Below are positions 1 to 8,601 of a stretch of 64,000 nt of DNA, piece after piece (position 1 is the stretch's first letter; each line of letters begins with the position of its first letter). A program made the translations under genes and the position numbers. A model generated the notes under the pieces. The model was given only the letters and a program-made list of their open reading frames with translations. It was not told the origin of the DNA and made no database searches. Origin of the DNA: Bacillus_AB infantis_C. Its GTDB lineage: Bacteria > Bacillota > Bacilli > Bacillales > Cytobacillaceae. The DNA lies in NCBI RefSeq assembly GCF_050107595.1, contig NZ_JBNILH010000001.1, forward strand, positions 1 to 64,000, written 5' to 3'.

Positions 1-83
1 AGATGATCAGGTTGATAGGTCTGAGGTGGAAGCGTGGTGACACGTGGAGCTGACAGATACTAATAGATCGAGGACTTAACCAC
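1..83 (+). rRNA. 23S rRNA, 3' end (partial)
   Basis: The first ~80 bases match the conserved 3' terminus of Bacillus 23S rRNA, ending in the typical 'gaggacttaacca' stretch. The gene is cut by the window edge. A 5S gene and a tRNA cluster follow in the same direction, so this is the distal part of an rrn operon. The exact 3' end is estimated. Confidence 0.9.
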
Positions 84-200
84 ATTTGATTGCTTTGTAA
101 TTCTTCTTCTGCATTATCTAGTTTTGAGGGAATAAAAAATTAAAAAATCCCTTGCAAAACAAAAACAAGATGATATAATAATACTTGTCTTGAAAAAATA

Positions 201-318
<118 letters not shown>

Positions 319-326
319 TTTAATAT

Positions 327-402
327 GGAGGATTAGCTCAGCTGGGAGAGCATCTGCCTTACAAGCAGAGGGTCGGCGGTTCGATCCCGTCATCCTCCAC
401 CA
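327..402 (+). tRNA. tRNA-Val (anticodon UAC)
   Basis: 76 nt with full cloverleaf pairing, anticodon loop CTTACAA and encoded CCA. First tRNA of the cluster, directly after 5S. Confidence 0.97.
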
Positions 403-407
403 TATTT

Positions 408-483
<76 letters not shown>

Positions 484-492
484 GTTTCAAAT

Positions 493-568
493 GAGCCATT
501 AGCTCAGTCGGTAGAGCATCTGACTTTTAATCAGAGGGTCGAAGGTTCGAGTCCTTCATGGCTCACCA
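493..568 (+). tRNA. tRNA-Lys (anticodon UUU)
   Basis: 76 nt, anticodon loop CTTTTAA, acceptor gagccat/atggctc, encoded CCA. Confidence 0.97.
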
Positions 569-591
569 TTCAATCTCTAGCAATGAATTAT

Positions 592-676
592 GCGGGTGTG
601 GCGGAATTGGCAGACGCACCAGACTTAGGATCTGGCGCCGCAAGGCGTGGGGGTTCGACTCCCTTCACCCGCACCA
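592..676 (+). tRNA. tRNA-Leu (anticodon UAG)
   Basis: 85 nt class II tRNA with a long variable arm, anticodon loop CTTAGGA, encoded CCA. Confidence 0.97.
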
Positions 677-685
677 ATTTTATAT

Positions 686-760
686 GCGGAAGTAGTTCAG
701 TGGTAGAACATCACCTTGCCAAGGTGGGGGTCGCGGGTTCGAATCCCGTCTTCCGCTCCA
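686..760 (+). tRNA. tRNA-Gly (anticodon GCC)
   Basis: 75 nt, anticodon stem TCACC/GGTGG with loop TTGCCAA, encoded CCA. Confidence 0.97.
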
Positions 761-766
761 GAGATT

Positions 767-855
767 GCCGGGGTGGCGGAACTGGCAGACGCACAGGACT
801 TAAAATCCTGCGGTAGGTGACTACCGTACCGGTTCGATTCCGGTCCTCGGCACCA
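767..855 (+). tRNA. tRNA-Leu (anticodon UAA)
   Basis: 89 nt class II tRNA, anticodon loop CTTAAAA, long variable arm, encoded CCA. Confidence 0.97.
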
Positions 856-874
856 TTCAATTCATTTTAAATAT

Positions 875-951
<77 letters not shown>

Positions 952-1068
952 TACTATTAATGTAATGAAAGCAAGAATATAAGCCAACGAGTGAACACCT
1001 GACTGCCATGTGCAGGATGATGTGAATAAGGAAGCACTGAAGCAATTCGACGCTTATCATTTACATGA
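952..1068 (+). other. Unexplained 117-bp spacer in the tRNA cluster
   Basis: Most tRNA genes here are 4-40 bp apart, but 117 bp separate tRNA-Arg from tRNA-Pro. I see no tRNA fragment, ORF or terminator in it, only a weak hairpin (cctg...cagg). It has no convincing similarity to the two 142-bp inserts further on. Confidence 0.4.
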
Positions 1069-1145
1069 CGGGGAGTAGCTCAGCTTGGTAGAGCACTTGG
1101 TTTGGGACCAAGGGGTCGCAGGTTCGAATCCTGTCTTCCCGACCA
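1069..1145 (+). tRNA. tRNA-Pro (anticodon UGG)
   Basis: 77 nt, anticodon stem CTTGG/CCAAG with loop TTTGGGA, encoded CCA. Confidence 0.97.
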
Positions 1146-1160
1146 TTTGAAATTTGATAT

Positions 1161-1236
1161 GGGGCCTTAGCTCAGCTGGGAGAGCGCCTGCTTTGCACGC
1201 AGGAGGTCAGCGGTTCGATCCCGCTAGGCTCCACCA
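1161..1236 (+). tRNA. tRNA-Ala (anticodon UGC)
   Basis: 76 nt, anticodon loop TTTGCAC, encoded CCA. Confidence 0.97.
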
Positions 1237-1262
1237 TATAACCTTATGAGAATACTTGATTT

Positions 1263-1339
1263 GGCGGTGTAGCTCAGCTGGCTAGAGCGTACGGTTCATA
1301 CCCGTGAGGTCGGGGGTTCGATCCCCTCCGCCGCTACCA
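1263..1339 (+). tRNA. tRNA-Met, elongator (anticodon CAU)
   Basis: 77 nt with anticodon CAT. It has a fully paired acceptor end, unlike the initiator, and its sequence and place in the cluster match the Bacillus elongator tRNA-Met. Confidence 0.88.
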
Positions 1340-1345
1340 AATTAA

Positions 1346-1422
1346 GGACCTTTAGCTCAGCTGGTTAGAGCAGACGGCTCATAACCGTCCGGTCGTAGGT
1401 TCGAGTCCTACAAGGTCCACCA
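1346..1422 (+). tRNA. tRNA-Ile2 (anticodon CAU, lysidine type)
   Basis: 77 nt with anticodon CAT, stem GACGG/CCGTC. Sequence and position match the Bacillus tRNA-Ile whose C34 is changed to lysidine by TilS so that it reads AUA. The assignment rests on family knowledge, since the anticodon alone would read Met. Confidence 0.85.
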
Positions 1423-1436
1423 CTTACTTGAATTAT

Positions 1437-1529
1437 GGAGGTATACCCAAGTCTGGCTGAAGGGATCGGTCTTGAAAACCGACAGGCGGGTAACACCGCG
1501 CGGGGGTTCGAATCCCTCTACCTCCTCCA
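1437..1529 (+). tRNA. tRNA-Ser (anticodon UGA)
   Basis: 93 nt class II tRNA, anticodon loop CTTGAAA, long variable arm, encoded CCA. Confidence 0.97.
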
Positions 1530-1548
1530 TTATATTTTTTAATAACTC

Positions 1549-1690
1549 TTATCGACGCGGGGTGGAGCAACGAGCAATTCTCCACTGAAAAAACTGCGAG
1601 TTGTACCGGTCGAGCCGCTGCTTGGTTCACTTCCTGAGACCGGGACAGTCTTATGCAAAAAAGATTCAGGAACGAAGAAAAATTATACTT
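1549..1690 (+). repeat. 142-bp tRNA-associated insert A (5' tRNA-fMet copy plus body)
   Basis: It begins with a 21-nt copy (1549-1569, one mismatch) of the sequence at 1691-1711, which is the 5' flank and first 14 nt of tRNA-fMet. A 121-nt body without tRNA features follows. The body is homologous to insert B at 1775-1916: 27 of the first 35 positions match, as does a later GACAGTC. The body can fold: CCGGTC near 1606 pairs with GACCGG near 1638, and GTGGAG of the tRNA copy pairs with CTCCAC near 1580. It may be a mobile or structured RNA unit; no family is recognised. Confidence 0.75.
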
Positions 1691-1697
1691 TTATCGT

Positions 1698-1771
<74 letters not shown>

Positions 1772-1774
1772 TAC

Positions 1775-1916
1775 CTGGTCCGGTGGTGTAGCGACAAGCA
1801 ACACTCCAATGAATATGCTGCGAGCTGTCTCAATGGATTTCTTCCTTGAGTCATCTGTAAGAGGAAGAGACAGTCCTGCAGACTGCTCGGGCATAATTCA
1901 GGCCTTATTTATTATA
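1775..1916 (+). repeat. 142-bp tRNA-associated insert B (5' tRNA-Asp copy plus body)
   Basis: Positions 1775-1793 repeat 1917-1935 (flank plus first 17 nt of tRNA-Asp) with one mismatch. The offset of 142 bp is the same as for insert A. The 123-nt body aligns with insert A at both ends. It folds as CTGTCTC with GAGACAG (near 1825 and 1866) and an inner CTTCC/GGAAG pairing. The stem sequence differs from insert A but complementarity is kept, as expected for a conserved RNA structure. Confidence 0.75.
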
Positions 1917-1918
1917 CT

Positions 1919-1994
1919 GGTCCCGTGGTGTAGCGGTTAACATGCCTGCCTGTCACGCAGGAGATCGCGGGTTCGATTCCCGTCGGGACCGCCA
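1919..1994 (+). tRNA. tRNA-Asp (anticodon GUC)
   Basis: 76 nt, anticodon stem CCTGC/GCAGG with loop CTGTCAC, encoded CCA. Its first 17 nt are duplicated 142 bp upstream. Confidence 0.97.
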
Positions 1995-2024
1995 TTATTT
2001 ACTTGAAAAATCAATATCCATTAT

Positions 2025-2100
2025 GGCTCAGTAGCTCAGTCGGTAGAGCAAAGGACTGAAAATCCTTGTGTCGGCGGTTCGATTCCGTCCTGAGCCACCA
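2025..2100 (+). tRNA. tRNA-Phe (anticodon GAA)
   Basis: 76 nt, anticodon loop CTGAAAA, encoded CCA. Confidence 0.97.
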
Positions 2101-2131
2101 TTTATTATTTTATCAAATAGCATTGAATAGT

Positions 2132-2208
2132 GGCGATTGTGGCGAAGTGGTTAACGCATCGGATTGTGGTTCCGACATTCGTGGGTTCGATTCCCATCAG
2201 TCGCCCCA
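2132..2208 (+). tRNA. tRNA-His (anticodon GUG)
   Basis: 77 nt, anticodon GTG, with the extra 5' G (G-1 opposite C73) typical of tRNA-His, and encoded CCA. Confidence 0.96.
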
Positions 2209-2215
2209 TAATATT

Positions 2216-2289
2216 GCGGGTGTAGTTTAATGGTAAAACCTCAGCCTTCCAAGCTGATGTCGTGGGTTCGATTCCCATCACCCGCTCCA
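2216..2289 (+). tRNA. tRNA-Gly (anticodon UCC)
   Basis: 74 nt, anticodon loop CTTCCAA, encoded CCA. Confidence 0.97.
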
Positions 2290-2293
2290 AAGT

Positions 2294-2370
<77 letters not shown>

Positions 2371-2371
2371 T

Positions 2372-2446
2372 TCCGCAGTAGCTCAGTGGTAGAGCATTCG
2401 GCTGTTAACCGAACGGTCGCAGGTTCGAGTCCTGCCTGCGGAGCCA
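2372..2446 (+). tRNA. tRNA-Asn (anticodon GUU)
   Basis: 75 nt, anticodon loop CTGTTAA, encoded CCA; one base after tRNA-Ile. Confidence 0.97.
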
Positions 2447-2450
2447 ATAT

Positions 2451-2541
2451 GGGGAAGTACTCAAGTGGCTGAAGAGGCGCCCCTGCTAAGGGTGTAGGTC
2501 GGGCAACCGGCGCGAGGGTTCAAATCCCTCCTTCTCCGCCA
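2451..2541 (+). tRNA. tRNA-Ser (anticodon GCU)
   Basis: 91 nt class II tRNA, anticodon GCT, long variable arm, encoded CCA. Confidence 0.97.
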
Positions 2542-2544
2542 TAA

Positions 2545-2616
2545 GGCCCCTTGGTCAAGCGGTTAAGACACCGCCCTTTCACGGCGGTAACACGGGTTCG
2601 AATCCCGTAGGGGTCA
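2545..2616 (+). tRNA. tRNA-Glu (anticodon UUC), CCA not encoded
   Basis: 72-nt body with anticodon TTC. It ends gggtca followed by TAC, so CCA is not encoded. Last tRNA of the operon, immediately before the terminator. Confidence 0.95.
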
Positions 2617-2618
2617 TA

Positions 2619-2655
2619 CAAAAAAGCTGTCAGCACATGCTGGCAGCTTTTTTGT
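2619..2655 (+). terminator. rRNA/tRNA operon terminator
   Basis: Strong hairpin AAGCTGTCAGCA/TGCTGGCAGCTT with a following T7 run, starting 3 nt after tRNA-Glu. Confidence 0.92.
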
Positions 2656-2688
2656 ATGCATTTTTTCTTCCACCAGTATGCCTGATCC

Positions 2689-2886
2689 TTAATCTGGAAT
2701 GTCTACTTTATTTTGCAGCCGGTTTCCCGGATTGTTTAAATCTATATCTGATGCGACCCCTGTATAAGGGCCCCGGAACATATCCCCCGTTGCCAGGATT
2801 TTTCCATCTGCAGGACCGAACAGCGGCAGCTTTCCTCCGGCATCATGTTTTTCCCGGAGGAGAAATTCTTCTTCTTGATTTGCCAT
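2689..2886 (-). CDS. Small hypothetical hydrophilic protein (65 aa)
   Basis: The minus-strand frame reads MANQEEEFLLREK and ends at KVDIPD. I chose the ATG at 2886 because a good ribosome binding site (GGGAGG, 7 nt spacing) precedes it; an upstream in-frame ATG would include that site. The protein is acidic and glycine/aspartate-rich, with no signal peptide or membrane segment. It is convergent with the tRNA operon and divergent from glgB. I do not recognise the family. Coding status rests on the ribosome binding site and a plausible composition. Confidence 0.55.
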   Translation of the reverse strand: MANQEEEFLLREKHDAGGKLPLFGPADGKILATGDMFRGPYTGVASDIDLNNPGNRLQNKVDIPD

Positions 2887-3010
2887 CTTCAATCCTCCCT
2901 TCATACATTCATAAGCTTATTATAGGCATTTTCCGTTAAAACCATCTCAAGTTTTAAAAAATAATCGAATTATAAAAGAAAATATCGAAAAATTTAAAAA
3001 AATATCGCAA

Positions 3011-3038
3011 GGTATTTTTCTATAGAGAACGAATATAA
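3011..3038 (+). promoter_or_regulatory. Possible sigma-E-like promoter of the glg operon
   Basis: GGTATTT (3011-3017) and CGAATATAA (3030-3038), 12 bp apart, loosely resemble sigma-E elements. The B. subtilis glg operon is known to be sporulation-controlled. The match is imperfect and the spacer is short. Confidence 0.25.
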
Positions 3039-3076
3039 AGAGAAAGTTAATGAATTTAAATCTGTTGGAGAGAAGG

Positions 3077-5023
3077 ATGGCAGTGAAAACGATGTTTCCC
3101 ACCGACTATCAAATGCATTTATTTCATGAAGGCACCCTTTTTGACAGCCACCGCCTATTTGGTGCCCACTTGATATATGAAGATGGCAATACTTTCACAA
3201 GGTTTGCTGTATGGGCTCCTAATGCTAAGGAGGTCAGGGTTGTTGGGGACTTTAACAGCTGGAACGGGGAAAATTTTAAATTACATAGAATGAATAATGA
3301 AGGGGTATGGCACATAGTAATTGAGAATGATTTGGCAGGCTGCCTTTATAAGTATGAAATATTGACACATGGAGGAACCAGGCTGCACAAAGCTGATCCA
3401 TATGCCTTCTATTCTGAGAAGAGGCCAGGCACTGCTTCAGTTGTTTGGCCGCTTGAAGGCTATAAATGGAATGATCAATCATGGCTAAAAAGCAGGATGA
3501 AGAAAAATACCTTCGCAGAACCGGCAGTCATCTATGAAATGCATGCCGGAACGTGGAAACGAAAAATCGATAAGAGGCTGATGAATTACAGGGAGCTGGC
3601 GGATGAAATTGTGCCCTATGTTCTTGAACATGGTTTCACACATGTGGAATTGCTCCCTCTTGTCGAGCATCCGCTCGACGCCTCCTGGGGCTATCAGGGG
3701 ACAGGGTATTTTTCTCCGACCAGCAGGTATGGAGAGCCCCAGGATTTGATGTACTTTGTTGATCAATGCCATCAGCATAACATCGGTGTCATCCTCGACT
3801 GGGTTCCCGGCCATTTCTGCAAAGATGCCCATGGGCTCTATAATTTTGACGGAACCCATCTTTTTGAATATAAGAACGAGAAGGATAGGGAGAATTATGT
3901 ATGGGGCACTTCAAACTTTGACCTGGGCCGCAATGAAGTGCAGAGCTTTTTAATCTCCAATGCTTTATTCTGGCTTGAAACCTATCATATAGATGGATTC
4001 AGGATGGATGCTGTATCTAATATCATTTATTGGCCCAATTCCCATGAGCACCATCAGAATCCGTTTGGGATTGAGTTCCTCCGCAAGCTCAACAGCACAA
4101 TCAGGCAATATGATCCCTCCATTTTTTTAGCAGCTGAAGATTCATCAAATCTCCCCCAGGTGACCTCTCCTGCCCATTATGGGGGCCTTGGCTTTCATTA
4201 CAAATGGAATATGGGCTGGATGAATGATGTACTGGCATATATGGAAACCAGTCCAGAGGCGAGATCCGGAAAGCATGGCAATATTACATTTTCACTCTTA
4301 TACGCGTTCAAGGAGAACTATATATTACCTCTTTCTCATGATGAAGTTGTACATGGAAAGAAGTCTCTCCTCGATAAAATGCCGGGGGATTATTGGAGAA
4401 AGTTTGCCCAGTTCCGGCTGCTCCTGGGCTATATGATGGCACATCCCGGAAAGAAACTGCTGTTCATGGGCTTTGAAATCGCTCAATTTTCTGAATGGAA
4501 GGATTCGGAAGAGCTTGACTGGACTCTTCTGGAATATGAGATGCACCAGAAAGCAAACAGGTATACCAAGGATTTGATACGGCTTTACAGGAGATCCAAG
4601 CCCCTGTTTGAACTGGATCATCTCCATGAAGGCTTTGAGTGGATTGATGCAGATAACCGGGAACAATCGATTTTCTCTTTTGTCCGCTTCAGTGCTGCGG
4701 AGGGTGAACATCTTATTGCAGTATGCAACTTTACAGCCGAGCCTTATCGAAACTTCAGGATCGGAGTCCCGCATGCCGGAAGCTACAGGGAAATCTTCAA
4801 CAGCGATAAGGAGGAATATGGGGGATCCGGCTGGATCAACAAGAAGGTCGTCAAAACAGAAGAACTGGAATATCATGGCCGGCCTTATTCAATTCAAATG
4901 GCTATCCCGCCGTTTGGCATTACTATCTTGCGTCCTGTTAAACACCGAAAGGAGAGGAAAGGAAATGGCAAAGACAAAATGTGTGGCAATGCTGCTGGCA
5001 GGGGGAAAAGGGTCAAGGCTTAA
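3077..5023 (+). CDS. glgB: 1,4-alpha-glucan branching enzyme GlgB
   Basis: Makes alpha-1,6 branches in glycogen. An N-terminal CBM48-like domain (about residues 25-115, VWAPNAKEVRVVGDFNSW) precedes a GH13 barrel with the nucleophile Asp311 (GFRMDAVSN), general acid Glu354 (FLAAEDSS) and LPLSHDEVVHGKKS. The ATG at 3077 has GGAG at 6-nt spacing; an in-frame ATG at 3050 would give 657 aa but has a poor site. At 648 aa it is about 20 residues longer than B. subtilis GlgB. The basic tail (last ~20 residues) is read through the start of glgC, giving a 59-bp overlap. First gene of glgBCDAP. Confidence 0.96.
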   Translation: MAVKTMFPTDYQMHLFHEGTLFDSHRLFGAHLIYEDGNTFTRFAVWAPNAKEVRVVGDFNSWNGENFKLHRMNNEGVWHIVIENDLAGCLYKYEILTHGGTRLHKADPYAFYSEKRPGTASVVWPLEGYKWNDQSWLKSRMKKNTFAEPAVIYEMHAGTWKRKIDKRLMNYRELADEIVPYVLEHGFTHVELLPLVEHPLDASWGYQGTGYFSPTSRYGEPQDLMYFVDQCHQHNIGVILDWVPGHFCKDAHGLYNFDGTHLFEYKNEKDRENYVWGTSNFDLGRNEVQSFLISNALFWLETYHIDGFRMDAVSNIIYWPNSHEHHQNPFGIEFLRKLNSTIRQYDPSIFLAAEDSSNLPQVTSPAHYGGLGFHYKWNMGWMNDVLAYMETSPEARSGKHGNITFSLLYAFKENYILPLSHDEVVHGKKSLLDKMPGDYWRKFAQFRLLLGYMMAHPGKKLLFMGFEIAQFSEWKDSEELDWTLLEYEMHQKANRYTKDLIRLYRRSKPLFELDHLHEGFEWIDADNREQSIFSFVRFSAAEGEHLIAVCNFTAEPYRNFRIGVPHAGSYREIFNSDKEEYGGSGWINKKVVKTEELEYHGRPYSIQMAIPPFGITILRPVKHRKERKGNGKDKMCGNAAGRGKRVKA

Positions 5024-6110
5024 CGCTCTGACAGAAAATCTTGCAAAGCCAGCTGTACCATTTGGAGGCAAATACCGGATCATTGATTTCACCTTGAGCA
5101 ATTGTACTAATTCAGGGATTGATACAGTCGGTGTTCTGACCCAGTATCAGCCTCTTGTACTTAACTCCTATATCGGGATAGGAAGCGCCTGGGATCTGGA
5201 CAGAATGAATGGCGGGGTAACCGTTTTGCCGCCATATGCCGAATCTTCAGAAGTGAAGTGGTATACAGGCACGGCGAGTGCGATCTTTCAAAATATCAAC
5301 TATCTTAAGCAGCATGAACCAGAATATGTGCTCATCCTGTCAGGCGATCATATCTACAAGATGAATTATGACCTGATGCTTGATTATCATATTGAGAAGA
5401 ATGCTGATGCCACTATTTCCGTCAAAGAAGTTCCCTGGGAGGAAGCCAGCCGCTTCGGAATCATGAATACGAACGATGATCTGAGCATTTCAGAATTTGA
5501 TGAGAAGCCGGAGAATCCGAGAAATAATATGGCCTCGATGGGAATTTATATATTTAAATGGGATGTGCTTAAGGAATATCTGGAACTGGACGATCTGGAT
5601 AAGGATTCCTCGCATGACTTCGGAAAGGATATCATTCCAAAGCTTCTAAATGACCGCAAAAGGCTCTATGCCTATCCTTTCAGCGGTTACTGGAAGGATG
5701 TGGGAACTGTCCAAAGCCTTTGGGAAGCCAATATGGACTTGCTGGATGATGATTGCCAGCTGGATCTGAATGATTATTCCTGGAGGATCTATTCTGTGAA
5801 TCCCAACCATCCGCCGCAATATATCGCGCCGATGGCGGAAGTGGATGAGTCGATGATCAATGAAGGCTGTGTAATAGAAGGAGAGATTTATAAAACGGTC
5901 CTGTTTCAGGGAGTTGAGGTCAAAGCAGGCTCGATCATAAAAGAATCGGTCATTATGCCGAATGCTGTCATCGGGAAGAATGTCTTTATTGAAAGAGCAA
6001 TTGTTCCTTCTGAAATGTATATACCGGACGGAACAGTTATCAGGGATGATAAGAATGAGGGTGAAATAATCCTGGTGACAGAAGAAATGATTAAGGAAAT
6101 CCATTCATAA
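4965..6110 (+). CDS. glgC: Glucose-1-phosphate adenylyltransferase catalytic subunit GlgC
   Basis: Makes ADP-glucose from ATP and glucose-1-phosphate, the committed step of glycogen synthesis. The nucleotidyltransferase motif LLAGGKGSRL lies near residues 10-19, KPAVPFGGKYRIIDF follows, and LSGDHIYKMNY marks the metal site; the C-terminus is a left-handed beta helix. The start ATG has GGAAAGGA upstream and gives 381 aa, the usual Bacillus length. It begins inside glgB (59-bp overlap, different frame). The next gene encodes the companion subunit GlgD. Confidence 0.97.
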   Translation: MAKTKCVAMLLAGGKGSRLNALTENLAKPAVPFGGKYRIIDFTLSNCTNSGIDTVGVLTQYQPLVLNSYIGIGSAWDLDRMNGGVTVLPPYAESSEVKWYTGTASAIFQNINYLKQHEPEYVLILSGDHIYKMNYDLMLDYHIEKNADATISVKEVPWEEASRFGIMNTNDDLSISEFDEKPENPRNNMASMGIYIFKWDVLKEYLELDDLDKDSSHDFGKDIIPKLLNDRKRLYAYPFSGYWKDVGTVQSLWEANMDLLDDDCQLDLNDYSWRIYSVNPNHPPQYIAPMAEVDESMINEGCVIEGEIYKTVLFQGVEVKAGSIIKESVIMPNAVIGKNVFIERAIVPSEMYIPDGTVIRDDKNEGEIILVTEEMIKEIHS

Positions 6111-6135
6111 GAATATAAATCAGGAGGGGATATAG

Positions 6136-7164
6136 TTGAATAAGAGATTGCTGGGTGTTATAGATGCAACAACCTATCATGAAGGACTGGAGGAACTGAT
6201 AGTCCACCGCTCTCTTGCGGCAGTGCCCTTTGCAGGCCGCTACCGGTTGATTGATTTTGTTCTCTCGAGCATGGTCAACTCAGGGATTGCCAGTGTGGCC
6301 ATTTTCCCGAAATTTCAATACAGGTCACTGATGGACCATCTTGGTTCAGGAAAGAATTGGGATTTGAACAGAAAAAGAGACGGCCTCTTTTTCTTTCCAT
6401 CGCCTCTCCTTGATGGGCCTCGGCAGGGGGTAGGTTCCTTCAATCATTTTGCAGCCAACCTTGATTATTTCTACCGCAGCAATCAGGTATATTCTTTAAT
6501 AGCAAATTGCTATACGGTTCTTAATATGGATTTTCGGCCGGCCCTTGAAAGGCATATCCAGTCCGGATGTGATATTACGGAACTCAGGCATAACGGAAGA
6601 TCTCTTGAAATGTACCTTGTAAAAACCTCCCAGCTAATCGAATTCATCGAAAACAGAAATGAAACGGGCTACTCCTGCATGAGTGATATTGCAGCCGACC
6701 TGAATCATGTGTATAAAGTCTGCACTTACGAATATACCGGACATATTGCAAGAATCGACTCGATTGAAAACTACTACCTGGCAAGCATGAGCATGCTCGA
6801 GCCCGAAACATTCCACAAGCTGTTCCGCAAAGATCAGCCAGTCTATACTAAGGTAAAGGATGAGCCGCCTGCAAGGTATCTGAAAGGCGCAGGGGTCAAT
6901 AACAGCATGGTGGCAAACGGATGCCTTATAGAGGGAACGGTCGAAAACAGCATCATCTCCAGGGCAGTCAGAATCGGGAAAGGGTCAGTTGTGAGAAATT
7001 GCATCATTATGCAAAAATGCCAGATAGGTGAAAATTGTATATTGGATTCAGTCATCATCGACAAAGATGTCAGAATTGAATCAGGGACTCTAATGGAAGG
7101 TTCCCCTGTCCAGCCGATCGTAATCCGGAAAGGAACTATACAAGGGGCGCTGATGAATTCATGA
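6136..7164 (+). CDS. glgD: Glucose-1-phosphate adenylyltransferase regulatory subunit GlgD
   Basis: GlgC paralogue that in bacilli forms a hetero-oligomer with GlgC. At 342 aa it has a shortened N-terminus: the GGxGxRL nucleotide loop of GlgC is replaced (LLGVIDATTYHEGLEEL), while VPFAGRYRLIDFVLSSMVNSG is kept. This fits a regulatory, weakly catalytic role. Translation starts at TTG, chosen because a strong AGGAGGGG lies 6 nt upstream. It overlaps glgA by 4 bp (ATGA), implying coupled translation. Confidence 0.94.
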   Translation: MNKRLLGVIDATTYHEGLEELIVHRSLAAVPFAGRYRLIDFVLSSMVNSGIASVAIFPKFQYRSLMDHLGSGKNWDLNRKRDGLFFFPSPLLDGPRQGVGSFNHFAANLDYFYRSNQVYSLIANCYTVLNMDFRPALERHIQSGCDITELRHNGRSLEMYLVKTSQLIEFIENRNETGYSCMSDIAADLNHVYKVCTYEYTGHIARIDSIENYYLASMSMLEPETFHKLFRKDQPVYTKVKDEPPARYLKGAGVNNSMVANGCLIEGTVENSIISRAVRIGKGSVVRNCIIMQKCQIGENCILDSVIIDKDVRIESGTLMEGSPVQPIVIRKGTIQGALMNS

Positions 7165-8597
7165 AAGTCTTATTCGCTGTATCTGAGTGTGTACCATTCG
7201 TTAAATCTGGAGGGCTTGCCGATGTGGCAGGCTCCCTGCCGAAAGAATTGAAAAAGCTGGGGACGGACGTTAGAATTGTGCTGCCTAAGTATGGGAGCAT
7301 ACCGGACACCTATAAAAAGAAAATGAAAAAGATCAGGGAGTTCAGCATTTCTGTTGGGTGGCGGAACCAGTATTGCGGAATCGAAGAGCTTGTCCATGAT
7401 GGTGTCATTTTTTATTTTGTCGATAACGAGTATTATTTTTTACGGGATCAGCTATACGGATATTTTGATGATGGGGAAAGATTTGCTTACTTCAGCAGGG
7501 CGGTCCTGGAAAGCATGAGAGAGCTGGATTTCTATCCTGATATCATCCATTGCCATGACTGGCATACGGGGATGGTCCCCTTCTTGCTGAATGTTCAATA
7601 CAGAGATGCAAAGGAATATGCTTCTATAAAAAGCGTGTTTACCATTCATAATCTTCAATTCCAGGGCATTATGCCAAAAGAGGCGCTTACTGACTTATTT
7701 GGCCTTGACGAGCTTTGTTTTAATGCAGAGCAGCTTGAATTTTACGGCTGCATCAATTTTATGAAGGCGGCCCTTACATCTGCCGATAAGATAACAACCG
7801 TCAGTCCTACCTATAAGGCTGAAATTCAGAATAAATATTACGGAGAGAAGCTTGAGGGGCTGCTGAGGCTGCGGGACGAGGACCTGACCGGCATCCTTAA
7901 TGGAATTGATGCTGATTTTTATGATCCTGAAAATGATCAGATGATTGCTGCGCCATATAATGTGAATCTATTAACAAATAAAGGCAAGAATAAGCGCAGC
8001 CTTCAAAAGCTGGCGGGCCTCCCGGAACAGCCTGAAGTGCCTATTATTGCGATGATTACCAGGCTGACGAGCCAAAAAGGGCTTGATCTTGTAAAGTGTG
8101 TCTTTCAGGAGCTATTGTCAGAGGAGGTACAATTCGTTGTCCTTGGCACCGGAGAAGAGGAATTTGAACAATTCTTTGCCGGGATGGAGCGGGTTTATCC
8201 GGAAAAAGTAAGAGCGTACATACGCTTTAATGAGGAGCTGGCTCATAAAATATATGCAGGCGCTGATTTATTCCTGATGCCTTCGAAGTTTGAGCCATGC
8301 GGCCTCGGACAGCTGATCGCCATGAGGTACGGAACGATTCCGATCGTCAGGGAGACGGGGGGATTAAACGATACAGTCCATTCATATAATGGGGAGGCAG
8401 GAGAAGGAAACGGCTTCTCTTTTACTAACTTTAATGCCCACGATATGCTCTATACCATCAATCGGGCCATTTACTTTTATAGCCGGAAAGAAGAGTGGAA
8501 AGAGCTGGTCAAGAGGACGATGAGCCTGGATTACAGCTGGGCCCAGTCTGCGTTCAAGTACAGCAAGCTTTACGAAGGGCTTGTTTCAGGGGAGTGA
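7161..8597 (+). CDS. glgA: Glycogen synthase GlgA (ADP-glucose dependent)
   Basis: GT5 glycosyltransferase that transfers glucose from ADP-glucose to the growing alpha-1,4 chain. The N-terminal KSGGLADV motif (residues 15-22) binds ADP-glucose. The C-terminal domain shows ITRLTSQKG and the PSKFEPCGLGQLIAM motif near residue 375. Length (478 aa) is normal for the family. The start overlaps the glgD stop, and the stop is 4 nt before the glgP start. Confidence 0.97.
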   Translation: MKVLFAVSECVPFVKSGGLADVAGSLPKELKKLGTDVRIVLPKYGSIPDTYKKKMKKIREFSISVGWRNQYCGIEELVHDGVIFYFVDNEYYFLRDQLYGYFDDGERFAYFSRAVLESMRELDFYPDIIHCHDWHTGMVPFLLNVQYRDAKEYASIKSVFTIHNLQFQGIMPKEALTDLFGLDELCFNAEQLEFYGCINFMKAALTSADKITTVSPTYKAEIQNKYYGEKLEGLLRLRDEDLTGILNGIDADFYDPENDQMIAAPYNVNLLTNKGKNKRSLQKLAGLPEQPEVPIIAMITRLTSQKGLDLVKCVFQELLSEEVQFVVLGTGEEEFEQFFAGMERVYPEKVRAYIRFNEELAHKIYAGADLFLMPSKFEPCGLGQLIAMRYGTIPIVRETGGLNDTVHSYNGEAGEGNGFSFTNFNAHDMLYTINRAIYFYSRKEEWKELVKRTMSLDYSWAQSAFKYSKLYEGLVSGE

Positions 8598-8601
8598 GAG
8601 G

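Noticed and set aside
4608..4964. N-terminal extension of GlgC to 500 aa
   Set aside because: The extension lies inside glgB and has no family similarity; the ATG at 4965 gives the normal length.
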